From: Paraspadella gotoi
Lineage: Eukaryota > Chaetognatha
NCBI GenBank assembly: GCA_051294375.1
Contig: CM119271.1
Location: 14,266,770-14,330,769, forward strand
Length of the DNA stretch: 64,000 nt
Direction of reading: 5' to 3'
The notes below the pieces were generated by a model that saw only the letters and a list, made by a program, of their open reading frames with translations, made no database searches and had not been told where the DNA came from. How positions within the stretch are numbered: position 1 is the stretch's first letter; the number at the start of each line of letters is the position of its first letter. The translations under genes and the position numbers were made by a program. Below, piece after piece: positions 33,197-49,008 of the stretch.

Positions 33197-35884
33197 CTAA
33201 GTGGGATACTCGGCGAGACAAATCGTTTCCGTTCCCTCCTTCCCAGGCACGAAGAACTTCAATCTCTGCCACAACTCCTCCGTCAAAAAAGGCATGAAGG
33301 GATGAAGGGCGCGCATGGAGCCTTCCAAACAAAAGGCCAACACGGACATCTTGACGTGACGTACGTCGGTCTCGAGATCGAGGAGAAATGGCTTGGAGTG
33401 TTCCAAATAGTCGGAGCAGAGTTGCATCCAGAAAAATCCATAGACGGCGCCGGCGGCTTCGTGGAGGTTGAAGGAGTGGAATCCCTCGTTGCAGGCGTCG
33501 ACCATCGAGCGAAACTCGGAGAGGATCCACTCGTCCTTCGCGTCGAGATCATTGAGCCGAAAGAGGAAGGGAGCGGCGTCGTTGTGAATGAAAAAGAATC
33601 GCGTCGCCTGCCAGATCTTGTTGCAAAAATGACGGTGATGATGGATCTTGAGGACGTCGATGTTAATGTCGACGGCGCCGACGTCCTTGTGGCAAAGAAA
33701 GTATCTTAAAGCATCCGTGCCGCATTCGGGGATCCCCTGAGGAAAGGATTTTCTCTGTCCATCTTTGGCCTTGTTGATTTCCTTAGAGTCCAGCCCGGTC
33801 TTCTCCAACTTCTTGGCCAGAGCCTCGAGACCGAGGCCGGTGACCACATCGAGAGGATCGACGACGTTGCCCAAACTCTTGCTCATCTTGCGTCCGTGGG
33901 CGTCGCGCACCATCCCGTGTAGAAAAGCGCGGTCGAAGGGCAAACGGCCCGTCAAGTGACGCCCGAGCATCACCATTCGCGCCACCCAGAAGAAGAGTAT
34001 GTCGTGACCGGTTTCCATCACGGAGAGAGGATAAAGGCCCTCCGAGTCGGTCCAAGGAACGTCGGCACTACTTCCCTCGGGCCAACCCAAAGCGGCAAAG
34101 GGAAAGATGGCGGAAGAGAACCAAGTGTCGAGGACATCCTCGTCTCGCTCCAGAGAAAATTCCCCCACGGAAAGACCCGTTGCAGCGGAGGCTTTGATCG
34201 CGGCTTCCGCTTCGTCTCTAGCGACGACCCAGGAGGAGGATGAAGAGGAGGAAGTGGAAGAGGAAGAAGAGGTTTTGACTCGATAAGCGGGAATCCGATG
34301 TCCCCACCACAACTGACGAGACACGCACCAATCGTGATGCTTCGTCATCATGTTATTCCAAATTTTTGCCTGAAAAGCAGGAAACAATTGTAGATTTCCC
34401 TCGACGACATCGTCGACGGCCCGTTGCGCCATGGCCCCGCAATCCACGAACCACTGTTCCTTCAAGAGATATTCCACCACGTCCCCGGATCGAGAACAAA
34501 CGGGAAGATTCATGGGATGATCCCTTTCCCCGCGAAACAGGCCGAGCGATTTGAGGGCGGCGACGACCTTCCGTCGAGCGACGTAGCGCGGCATTCCCTC
34601 GAAGGGGCCGTCCGCGCGAATGACGCCTTCTTCGTCGATGACGCCGACGATCGAGAGTCCGTGACGCCGCGCGATCTCCAAATCTCGACGATCGTGAGCC
34701 GGCGTGATTTTAACGGCGCCGGTGCCGAAGGAAGGGTCGACGGAATTGTCGGCGACGATCGGGATTTCTCTCCCGTCGAACGGACATATTAACTTTTTTC
34801 CGACGAGACGTTGGAACCTCGAATCCTCTGGATGCACCGCCACCGCCACGTCGCCCAGCATCGTCTCCGGTCGCGTCGTCGCCACGACCACTTCGGGCGT
34901 CATCGACGTCGCCTCAACCAGCGAGTAGGCGAACGAAGTGAGAACGCCGAAGGGGATTTTCGAAGTGTAACCGGGAACGGCGACGAGAGTCCGCCCTTCG
35001 AGGGGACGAAGCTCTACCTCGACGTCGGAGATGGTGGAACGAAGATGGCAGCACCAGTTGACGAGCATGTTGGTGCGGTAGATGAGACCGTCCTCGTAGA
35101 GACGGACGAAGGCTTCGCCGACGGCGTCGGACATTCGTTCGTCAAGAGTAAAGACTCCTCGTCGCCAATCGAGTGAGGCGCCGAGACGTCGGAGTTGAGC
35201 GGAGATGGCGGCGACTTTTTCATCCTTCCAACGCCAGATGGCAGCCTCGAGCGCGGGCCGCCCGATTTCTGCCCGCGTCTTGCCCTCTTCCACCTTCAGC
35301 TTCCTCTCGACGACCGACTGCGTGGCGATGCCAGCGTGGTCGTAGCCAGGCACCCAAATCACACGGTCGCCGCGCATGCGTCGCCAACGGCAGAGGGCGT
35401 CTTGCACGCTGACGGCCATCGCGTGGCCGATATGCAGATTGCCGGTGACGTTCGGGGGCGGGAGAACAATGGAAAACGTTCGTCGCACATCGGGCCGTGC
35501 CTGCGGCTGTTGCTGCTGTTCCTGTCGCGGTTGGATTGTCTGCTGCTGCTGCTGCGGTGGAGATGCGAAAAAACCCTTAGCCTCCCACCATTCCCCCCAC
35601 GCGGCCTCCACGTAGGCGGGATGGTATTTGTCGGGAAAGAAACTCGTATCCTTTTTTCTTCCATCGCGCGGTCCGTCGTAGGTAACGGGGACGGAGATTT
35701 TCTTTTCTTTCTTTTTCTTTTTTGGAGCGACTTCCTCGGCGGCGGAGGCGGAAGCGGCGGCGGCGATCTGACGTGTTTTTGGAACAGAGTTTAAGTAGAT
35801 CGACCCAAAGTTAAGGCGGAGAATATGTGGGCGCATTCTTTGCGGGGTTGGGGAAGAGCGGGAAGTCCCAATTGCGATAACCAC
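33197..35884 (-). CDS. VARS2: Valyl-tRNA synthetase, probably mitochondrial, short C-terminus
   Basis: One uninterrupted frame of up to 895 residues. The class I synthetase signatures are intact: HIGH as NVTGNLHIGHAMAVS and KMSKS as GRKMSKSLGNVVDPL. The editing domain (VVATTRPETMLGDVAVAVHP, GTGAVKITPAHD) and the anticodon-binding helices (HFCNKIWQATRFF) are present. It charges tRNA-Val. The N-terminus (MRPHILRLNFGSIYLN, an internal Met) resembles a mitochondrial presequence, and internal segments such as SGDVVEYLLKEQWFV look closest to the animal mitochondrial enzyme. The protein stops right after EELWQRLKFFV...AEYPT, so about 130-170 residues found in other animal enzymes, including the C-terminal coiled coil, are absent. 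I found no downstream exon. It is also the longest intronless gene here. Confidence 0.93.
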   Translation of the reverse strand: MVIAIGTSRSSPTPQRMRPHILRLNFGSIYLNSVPKTRQIAAAASASAAEEVAPKKKKKEKKISVPVTYDGPRDGRKKDTSFFPDKYHPAYVEAAWGEWWEAKGFFASPPQQQQQTIQPRQEQQQQPQARPDVRRTFSIVLPPPNVTGNLHIGHAMAVSVQDALCRWRRMRGDRVIWVPGYDHAGIATQSVVERKLKVEEGKTRAEIGRPALEAAIWRWKDEKVAAISAQLRRLGASLDWRRGVFTLDERMSDAVGEAFVRLYEDGLIYRTNMLVNWCCHLRSTISDVEVELRPLEGRTLVAVPGYTSKIPFGVLTSFAYSLVEATSMTPEVVVATTRPETMLGDVAVAVHPEDSRFQRLVGKKLICPFDGREIPIVADNSVDPSFGTGAVKITPAHDRRDLEIARRHGLSIVGVIDEEGVIRADGPFEGMPRYVARRKVVAALKSLGLFRGERDHPMNLPVCSRSGDVVEYLLKEQWFVDCGAMAQRAVDDVVEGNLQLFPAFQAKIWNNMMTKHHDWCVSRQLWWGHRIPAYRVKTSSSSSTSSSSSSSWVVARDEAEAAIKASAATGLSVGEFSLERDEDVLDTWFSSAIFPFAALGWPEGSSADVPWTDSEGLYPLSVMETGHDILFFWVARMVMLGRHLTGRLPFDRAFLHGMVRDAHGRKMSKSLGNVVDPLDVVTGLGLEALAKKLEKTGLDSKEINKAKDGQRKSFPQGIPECGTDALRYFLCHKDVGAVDINIDVLKIHHHRHFCNKIWQATRFFFIHNDAAPFLFRLNDLDAKDEWILSEFRSMVDACNEGFHSFNLHEAAGAVYGFFWMQLCSDYLEHSKPFLLDLETDVRHVKMSVLAFCLEGSMRALHPFMPFLTEELWQRLKFFVPGKEGTETICLAEYPT

Positions 35885-37233
35885 TATTTCATTTTGATTT
35901 TAAGCGCCGCACCGTCATTACTAATCCCCATTTGACGATCGTTTTTGGACATCTCCAAAAAATAATTAGTCGCTACTAATACCATAACATCAAATCTTGA
36001 GTGTCAATTAGGAATCGACGATCACAACTTTTGACCCTGGAAGAAAAGGGGTAGAAAAAAATTTAACCGTGCCATGTCGAAAAGTCACAGGTTGCATTGA
36101 GTTTAGTTAATGTAAAATATAAATAATTATGGCAAAGTAGAAATTAGCGAAAGAATTCCAACGAATAAAGAAGTCATAAAAATTGTGTCATCGCTGCGAT
36201 TTTTTTTTCCTCAATTCTTTTCTCCGGAAGAATTTTAATCATTTCTTTTTTAAAAATGTCATGCTCATAAAAAAAAGTTTACATCCCGACCTTGCGAAGA
36301 AATAAACCGGAAATGGAAAGTTACGTCAAATCATCCGGAAAACTCGCGTCGCCAACGAAACGACGACTTCTGAATCTGAATCTAGGATGTTCTTTCTTTT
36401 CCCCGGAAATTCAATTTCACCGTAAGAAAATCCGAGGCGGTTGGGCAATGGCCATCCGAAGCATGTATGAAACTTATACTATGGCATTAATTAGAAGAAA
36501 TAAAATAACCTATCGCTCTGGATTAACGCTTGTGTCTATTATTCTTAACTTTTAAGAGATATGAATTAAACCATAAGTTTATGTCCAACATCCTAACAAA
36601 CTCTTCGGATGGTCCATTCAATCAGGTACTTCGGACCCGACTGCTCGAGGTTTACGCAAAACTATCGTCCATCTAATGAAAATTTTTTAGCAGTGAAAAA
36701 GCGCTGAGGCAATTTGATAAAGACTATTGTCAGGGCAATTAAAAATATTTTTTAACCTAATCGCTAATTTAATAATTTAATTTTCTCTACAGATTAATTG
36801 AATAACCGAGTTTTGAGAAACAACACGACTAGGGGGTCAAAAGATAATGTTTATTGTTTATTAAAAATGAAAGCATAGCTTACAAATAGGCAAGAGCAGT
36901 TTAAAAACGAAAAAAAAAGGTCATGATTAAGTTATCGAAGACAAAATGAAATGAAATTTTAATAATCTTGGCGATTTTGATCTTAACTTAGTCTGAGAGA
37001 GTGAGAAAATGAAAAGAATGATGGATAGGAGGAGAGAAGAGTGGAGAGGAGCGGAGAGAGGAGAAGAGGAGAGAGGAAAGGAGGGAGTGAGAGGATGAGG
37101 GAAGGGAAAAAGGGAAAAGACTCGGAGGAGGTGAAAGACAAAAAAAACCTGACAAAAGGCGGGGAACAGTCTATAGAATGGATGGTTTCAAGGGGATAAA
37201 AAGGGGAAAAAAAACCCCGAAGGAAAGTCAGTA
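35885..37233. other. Intergenic, no gene seen
   Basis: About 1.35 kb of AT-rich spacer between the valyl-tRNA synthetase start and the PI4KB stop. From 36990 to 37140 the plus strand is purine-rich (gagaggagaggaaagg). No supported coding region. Confidence 0.55.
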
Positions 37234-42420
<5,187 letters not shown>

Positions 42421-42960
42421 CGGAAATAAAGGGGAGGGTGACGAGGGGGGGAATTTCGGAGTAGACTACGTCACCATCGATTGGGAAAGGATTGAGTCAT
42501 TCGATAGGAAACTGGAAAAATAAACAAAATCAATGAATGGATTATAGCGACGAAGATTTCGAGAAAGAAAGAAAGATAAAATGAGACCCAATCGGGGAAG
42601 AAAGAAAAAAGTTAAAAAGGCTTGTCGAAAATAACAAGTTATGAAGATAAATTAAGTTGAACCCATAACAAGCCTCACGGACGAAAAATTCACAATCAAG
42701 TACGTATAATTTGTGCAGTTCTGTAGACATTTAGTCCATCACAAAGAGATTTCGGAAACACCATAACTTTTCCAACAATATTATTAATCTGTTATCGATG
42801 ATAGTGGCAATTACAGTGCTGGCTTAAAATCAACTTCACAATCACCACCAATAAGCAAAGAGGAATAAAAAAATAAAGGCAACGAATGTAAAAAAAAAAG
42901 ATCACTTTAGTGGGATTTGTCGAGAGAGTTCAAGGAAGTCCTTTGATTCAGACGCTATGA
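42421..42960. other. Spacer between LAP1 and PI4KB
   Basis: 540 bases without a gene. It should hold the PI4KB promoter and the 3' end of the neighbouring transcript. Confidence 0.5.
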
Positions 42961-44256
42961 TTATAAGACCAACCCCTGTTCGTCGGCGCCGCAGGAGCCC
43001 TCACTTTCCGGCACCGTCACGACAACGTTGTTGGCGACGCGCGCCAGCAACGCCGCCGCCGCGTCGACGCCGATCGACGGCTCGAGGATTTCTTCCCAAC
43101 GTCGCGTGATAAAACGTTCCGCTTCCTTCATCCGATCAACGTCCATGCCGCCGCCACTCAACGCCCCTTCCGCAACGAGGATAAAATAAGTGTCTTTGAA
43201 AGGGGCGTTCTCGTGGTCGGCGAAGGAGTGCAACAACAGCGCCGTTTGAGGCTGAAGGAGATCGACGCCGAAAAGGACGACGGTTTTCCCACCGGCGTCG
43301 AGATGAGAACGAAGTTCGTCCTCGAGGCGATTCTTGGCCGCGAGGGGACTCATCGACTTTAACTGATTTCCCTCGACGAGCAGCGGCGTCGCGACTGAAT
43401 CGTTGGTCAGACTCGGCAGCAGTCGCGCCGTCGCGGTGGCCAGGCAGCGCGCCGTCGCCGCGTGCCCGGCCAGGACGACCACGGCCGGCTCCTCGCTATT
43501 GACGCCGTCGCGAAAAACGCGCCGTATCGGGGCCTCGAAGTTGCTCCAAACGCGCGCCGGTTGCGAGGGAAACCGTCGTCGCGTCGCCTCTTTGAAGCGA
43601 AGGTAAGCCTGGTGAGCTGGGGACGAAGCAAGTAGGGGTTTTTCACGCGAAGTGAATACGTAAAATAAGACACAGATGGCAACGATCACGACCAAAACAA
43701 AGATCACGAAGAAGTTGGGCGAGTCGGCGTCCTTCGGTCTCGCTTTCGCAGAAGGAATGTCCTCCTGAGACGAGCAACCTTTTGGCGAAGAGGCAACCTC
43801 GTCGGAAGGCGACATGTTGGAACGATAGCGGACGGTCTTGGAATCGGAATGACTAAAGGAGAACGATTTGACATTTTTCGGGATAGACGCGAAGTTGTCG
43901 AGGCCTAGGTTTTTCAAGTCGGGATATAATCCTTGCGCCGAGAGAGGAGAGCGTTGAGGAGATGGACGATCGCTTATGTTGGGGAGATCAAGGTCGTTGT
44001 CGTCGTCGTCATCGTAGTCGCTTCCATCGACGATCAAATCGTCTTTGTCCTCATCCAAATCGTCTCCGGCCCGGCGCCGATAAAGCTGCGAAGTTTGAGA
44101 GGAGGCGCCGCCACTTTGAACGGAAGGCTCGATCCGTTCGCCGATCCGTTCGCCGATCCCTTCTGTCTCCGCTGCAGTCTTTTGCTCAAATTTGCTTCTG
44201 ATCGGCGGACGGCGCTTCGTAGCCATGGCGTCGAACGGACGCGATCTGCTGCACAT
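42961..44256 (-). CDS. TOR1AIP: Torsin-1A-interacting protein (LAP1)
   Basis: A single exon of up to 431 residues; the alternative start at 44226 (MATKRRPPIRSK) gives 421. The N-terminal ~180 residues are disordered, acidic and Ser-rich, as expected for the nucleoplasmic part. One clear transmembrane helix follows (FFVIFVLVVIVAICVLFYVF). The C-terminal ~220 residues match the LAP1/LULL1 luminal domain: PAVVVLAGHAATARCLATA, GGKTVVLFGVDLLQPQTALLL and DTYFILVAEG. This is an inactive AAA+-like fold that activates torsin ATPase in the perinuclear space through an arginine finger. The domain and membrane layout make LAP1 a confident call. The gene has no intron. Confidence 0.88.
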   Translation of the reverse strand: MCSRSRPFDAMATKRRPPIRSKFEQKTAAETEGIGERIGERIEPSVQSGGASSQTSQLYRRRAGDDLDEDKDDLIVDGSDYDDDDDNDLDLPNISDRPSPQRSPLSAQGLYPDLKNLGLDNFASIPKNVKSFSFSHSDSKTVRYRSNMSPSDEVASSPKGCSSQEDIPSAKARPKDADSPNFFVIFVLVVIVAICVLFYVFTSREKPLLASSPAHQAYLRFKEATRRRFPSQPARVWSNFEAPIRRVFRDGVNSEEPAVVVLAGHAATARCLATATARLLPSLTNDSVATPLLVEGNQLKSMSPLAAKNRLEDELRSHLDAGGKTVVLFGVDLLQPQTALLLHSFADHENAPFKDTYFILVAEGALSGGGMDVDRMKEAERFITRRWEEILEPSIGVDAAAALLARVANNVVVTVPESEGSCGADEQGLVL

Positions 44257-44794
44257 TGAAAGCGGAGATCAAAGATTTAAATCGCCACGCCCACCAGAGT
44301 TTCACCGATAATAACTTCTCTCGGGTCAGTAAAGTTCTTCGTCAGAGTCTCATCCCGTAAGCCTCTTATTCCTTTCAAAAGTTTGGCTTCGACATTGTGT
44401 CGTCCTAAAAAATACGTAACAAACAAACCAGTGTAAAATTTTTTTATAGATAATATATATAAAAACAAGGCACCAGAGATACTTCAACCGTAAAACTAAA
44501 AAAAAAATACGGTGCTCGTTGACTGGAACGGACATACTAGTCCTACTTGCAAAAGGTAAATAATCCAAGGCCGCGAAAACAAACAATAAAACCTTGTAAC
44601 GAAACTACATCACGATATCCCAACCTCAAATAAAAACAAAACCAGGAAAACTGGAAACTGCAAAATAAAAAATCCAAGAAAATACAAATACAACCAAAAT
44701 GAATCGAGTGAAATATAACCATATTAACTTAGATTTGAGTTGCCCCAAGCAAAGATTTTTTTTTGTCTCGACCGAAATTTTAAAAACGAAAAGA
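44257..44794. other. Spacer, no gene seen
   Basis: 538 bases between the LAP1 start and the F-box gene stop. One 63-codon open frame at 44277-44468 resembles no known protein and is probably chance. Confidence 0.5.
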
Positions 44795-46466
44795 CTAGAA
44801 GAAATCCTCGAAAAAGATTTTATTGCAATCGGAGGAAGACGATGATGAAGAGGACGACGACGAAGAGGACGACAACGAAGACGACGAAATGAACGAATAG
44901 TCGTCGGCGTCGAAAAAGTTGATTGAATCCCAGTCGACGGTCGACAATCGAGCCACGACCTCCTCCTCCTCTTCCTTCTCCTCTTCCTCCTCATTCCTTC
45001 TCAGCTGCACTTCAGCGTTGGTGACGTCGTAGAGAAAAGACCATCGCGTCGATTGCGTCTTCAGCGGCCGCAGGCGATGCGCGATCGTCCTCGCGTTTGT
45101 CGGCAGCGGAGGCGGCTGCGGCGGCTCGTGCGTCGTGACGATCCGCAGCGCGTCGAATGTCAGACGCTGACGAGATAAGCCGTCTTCGTTGTTGTTATCC
45201 CCTGCGCCGACGTCATCGTAGTTGACGTCGGGAAGAAATGCAACGTGCCTTTGTTCGAGCCTGACTCGGCGACGTTTGGTGGCGTGGCGCCACGGCGTCA
45301 AATCCACGACGCGATCGGGCGACGATGAAGACGACGAATAGGAAAAGACCAAAAGGGTCGCTTCGTCGTCTTCTTCTCCTCCTCCTCCTCCTCCTGCTGC
45401 GTATCCCGCTCCGTAACCACCTCCTCCCCCTGCGCATCCTCCAACGCCTCCGCGAAGAACGAAGAGCTTCCCGCCGTCGCGTCCGCACCACCAGAACCCT
45501 GTGGCGCCCTCCACCGTCCAGAGAGAATCGAATCGACTTCCGTCGACGCCGAGATCGAAGGCGACGACTCGACGAATGGTTTGAACGACGAGGATGGCGT
45601 CGCCGCAAAGGCGCGACCGGACGAGTCCCTCGATATTGTGGAATGTGGATGGAAGCGGCGGTTTTAGTGTCTTACCTGAAAGGTAAAAAGAAAGTTGGGA
45701 AAGGGGAATGAGATAAAACGAGAAATTTCGCGGAATAAGCAGAGGTAAAAAGTTGAATCTGACCTAGGACGGACCAGCGAACGACCGAGAGCATCCCAGG
45801 ACGCAATCTCGTGACGAGGAAATTGGGACGAATCCCGACCAACGTCGCCGACGAGTGACATGGGAGGCGAGTCAGATCTTCGTCTTCGTTATCTGAAAGG
45901 GAATCAGGTCGTAAACAATTGTATTACGTATGTAAAACAAGAAATTATATTTCTAAAAGTTTACCCAAACTATCGAGTCGGGCGATGACGAGGCGGCCTC
46001 TCGACGACGCCGCCTCCGCCTCCATGTTATCGTCGAGTGTCTTAAAGGCGACGAGGCGATGGACAAAGTCGACGGTGAGGCTCTCGCAGCGGGCGGAGCC
46101 GAGCGGGCGAAGAAAAGCCGCGCGTGGACGGTGGAGGCGGAGCCGTTTTGGCAAAGCAGTCAGGCGGAGCTGGAGGCGAACGGCGGCGGAGCGGAAGACG
46201 CAAGGAGGCGGGAGCGACAAGGAGTCGTCGGAGTTTGAGTCGGTGCCGTCGTCGTCGTCGTCATCGGCTATCAGAAGTTTTTCCAACTCCTGCTCCAACC
46301 TGTATCCCTCTTTCTCCACCAGGCGGCGCAATCGACTCTGCCATAAAAGGCTCGAGTGTTCAAGGAGGCGGCGCCATTTGCGGCAGACCTCCCCGCTCGA
46401 GACGAGGTCGTCCACGCCGAGGAAGGAGAAGATCTTGGCGAGGAGTTCCGCGGGGCATGAGTCCAT
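44795..46466 (-). CDS. F-box protein with low-complexity C-terminus
   Basis: Three exons (46466-45965, 45892-45764, 45675-44795) give about 503 residues. The N-terminus is an F-box: DSCPAELLAKIFSFLGVDDL, then EVCRKWRRLL and LLWQSRL. F-box proteins bind SKP1 and bring substrates to SCF ubiquitin ligases. The centre has beta-rich stretches (RSRLCGDAILVVQTIRRVVA, GATGFWWCGRDGGKLFVL) that may form a propeller, though I cannot count blades. A Gly-rich loop, an acidic EEEEEKEEEEE run and a serine run follow before the FFEDFF end. I cannot link it to a named F-box protein. Its start lies about 60 bases from the assembly gap. Confidence 0.8.
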
Positions 46467-46526
46467 TTGGAGGAGGAGGAGCAGGAAATGGGCGTGGCTG
46501 AGGTAGAGAAAGGCTCAAAAAGAAAA

Positions 46527-46618
46527 AAATATTGGGAGATAATTCTAGCAAATAAATTAAGTNNNNNNNNNNAAATATTGGGAGATAAATCTAGCAAATA
46601 ATATCCAATAAATTAAGT
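46527..46618. other. 10-base assembly gap flanked by a near-duplicate
   Basis: N bases fill 46563-46572. The 36 bases on the left (aaatattgggagataattctagc...) recur on the right with a 10-base insertion and one substitution. This looks like a failed overlap of two allelic contigs, or a collapsed tandem repeat, rather than real duplicated DNA. Confidence 0.85.
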
Positions 46619-47753
46619 GTAAATTATTTTAAACTTTACTTGATAAAAAGCATACTTTAATTTCAATAAAAGGAAATATATATTCATGTACATCTCCGCT
46701 CATAACAAAACAAAAACCCGACGCGAAAAGAAAGCCAATAATGTAATAAATAAAAAAACCAAAAAAAAACACAATCGTCGAAGCAAAAACAGTAAAGTAG
46801 TAAAACGAAAACGAAGGGAAAAAACTCAGCCTCGTCAGCACCCGTCAGCCAAATCCGATGATACGGAAAGAAACCACTGCCGTACTTTACTGAGTTGAGA
46901 TAGACTCAGATATATATACTTTGTGTATAAATTTTATTTTAATCAATTATTATTAACAACTTCAAATCTAATTTCTCACAAAGATGTTGTGATTAAACAT
47001 GATGGTAAAATCGCCAAATTGTCGACAAATCGTATTTGTTAAAAATCGAGGGCAATGAACAATTTTGTATTAAGTTTTTAAGGCAGTGTTACAGATATAT
47101 TGGTTTTTTTTTTTGCCCATAAACCTTTTGGTTCTTGAGAGAATGATGCTCTAGCCTTTATTCAGATAATTCTAGCTGGCTGACTAAGCAATTTCCAAGA
47201 CTGCTTATTTGTGCCAAAATATTATTGGCAAGATGGAAGATGTCTATTCACTGCCTATAATTAGCTTGTCCTATATTGAAAAACTAAAGAAAAAGGAGTG
47301 CTTATGATAAGACAATTTAAAAAATTGGTAATTTAAGCTCGATAAAATGACCAGTGAATCACAGCATCCGCTGCATAAAAGCTTTTTAAGTTAATTTTTC
47401 AAAAAAAATCAGTTCGAAAATAGGGGATATTCCTTAACAATCTTATTTTTTTCTTTTGGTGATTCAGAACTAGAAAGGTTTGTAAGCAGAAACCAAAGTT
47501 GTTATGAGCATTCAACTTTTGTAATAGTAAAAAATTAGAGCTGCTTTTGGACAAGGTTTTTTGCTCCATGAAGAATTTTTTCTAGCGATGCCGAGTTTTT
47601 TGTACTGGTTTTGATAGCATTTTGAGAATGTTTTAAAGTGTTTTTAAGCAATGTTTTGAAATTTTTAAAAACGTCAATAATTTTTCTTTCATTTGTTGTG
47701 ATAAATTTTTCTTATTGGCATATAGTTTACGTTTAATGATTTTTTCTTTCGTA
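46619..47753. other. Intergenic, no gene seen
   Basis: AT-rich spacer of about 1.1 kb between the F-box gene and the first array paralogue. Nothing beyond chance open frames. Confidence 0.55.
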
Positions 47754-49008
47754 TCATCGGATTTGGCTCACGGGGTAGGCTTTCTCGAATCGTTTGTTCT
47801 GGCGTCGGACGACGTTGCCGTAACCCATGCTCATCTTGGAGCGCATGTGAACCTTGAAGGCGAAAGCGCGGTCGTCGCTCTGCTCCACCTTGACGCCCTC
47901 TAGTCTATTGAGGTTGGGCATCGCTGAGCAGAAGCGTTGGAAGACGGCGTCGAGGTAAGCGTGAGTCTTTCCCTTGGAGGAAAGTTAGATTGAAAATTGG
48001 GATTATTAATAAAACAGCAGTTAAACTTTAACTTAAAGAGATTATCCTTGGAGGAGTCCCCATTAGCCTTTTGTTTTTAACTTTTTCTCTCTCGCGAACC
48101 AGTTCGGATATGTCAAAAAGCGCTCGAAATCTAGATACGACATTCCCAAAATTCAAATCTTTTCCGCCTCCCAAGGCCTAACTTAACTTCGCAGACCTGA
48201 TCTTTCCCCGCTCATTTCTCTTCACCTTCCTCAACAGAGCCTGAGGCGAAAAGACGAAGGACCTGGCGCCGGCTCGGCGCCCGACGTCGCAGAGGAGCGA
48301 ATCGAGGACGCGTCGAGCGACGGAGTTTTTGGAAAAGTCGGTGGATTCGTCGGCGGCGACGATGAACTCCCACTTGTGATTCCCGCGGGTGAATTTAGAC
48401 TCGATCCAGGAAAGATCGTCGTCGACGTCAGTTTCGGCGGCGGCGGTGCCGCCGCCATCGGCGAGAATGATCGGCGTCGGCAGTCGCTCCATCTTGATCG
48501 CCGATTCCTCTGGCATCAAAGCTGGGGAATCGTCCTCGATGAAAATCGGATCGTCGTCGTCGTCGTCGTCTCCGACCTTGACGAGTTTGCGAAAATTCGC
48601 TCCGTCGACGTCGGTTAAAGATGTCGGCGAGGAGCGTTTACGACCCACACATCCGGAGGACGGAAGAGACGCGGCGGAAGTTCGTGGATGTTGCGAGGAA
48701 AAGATCCGCGGCGGCGGCGGCGGCGGAGGCGGCGGTTTGACCTTCAAAGAAAATCCGGCGTGACCTTCGAGCTCCAGTTCCAAATCCTCGCCCGAATTGA
48801 CGAGGCCACCGCGATTGAAGGCGTGGCAGAGATGGCTGGAGCCGGCGAAGCGCCTCCCTTCGGGCGTCTCCACGAGGAAGAAGACGTTGGATTCGGTGAG
48901 AGAAGTCAATTTGAGCGCGGCTTCGATCAACACGTGCGTGAGTGACGATTCTAGATTCTGAAGTTGATTCATTAGTGTGTAGAGAGTTTCCGCAGACCCC
49001 ATGGTCAA
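47754..49008 (-). CDS. Array family protein, copy A
   Basis: Two exons (49008-48226, 47972-47754) encode about 333 residues. The family is unknown to me. The N-terminal module (residues ~1-80) has the family core TESNVFFLVETPEGRRFAGS followed by HLCHAFN. A linker with a proline run, a basic patch (GRKRSS) and an aspartate run follows. The C-terminal module starts DDLSWIESKFTRGNHKWEF and contains NSVARRVLDSLLCDVGRRAG and FCSAMPNLNRLEGVKVEQ. Copies B-F carry introns after the HLCQ position and most also before VLDSL; in copy A both are missing, while a downstream intron (after LLRK) remains. A nuclear, perhaps DNA-binding, role is only an inference from the basic and acidic linker. Confidence 0.8.

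Noticed and set aside
35195-35794. Plus-strand frame of 199 codons opposite the valyl-tRNA synthetase
   Set aside because: It is an antisense shadow of the catalytic N-terminal region.
36580-36700. Possible tRNA gene
   Set aside because: I could not find a consistent acceptor stem with D, anticodon and T arms.
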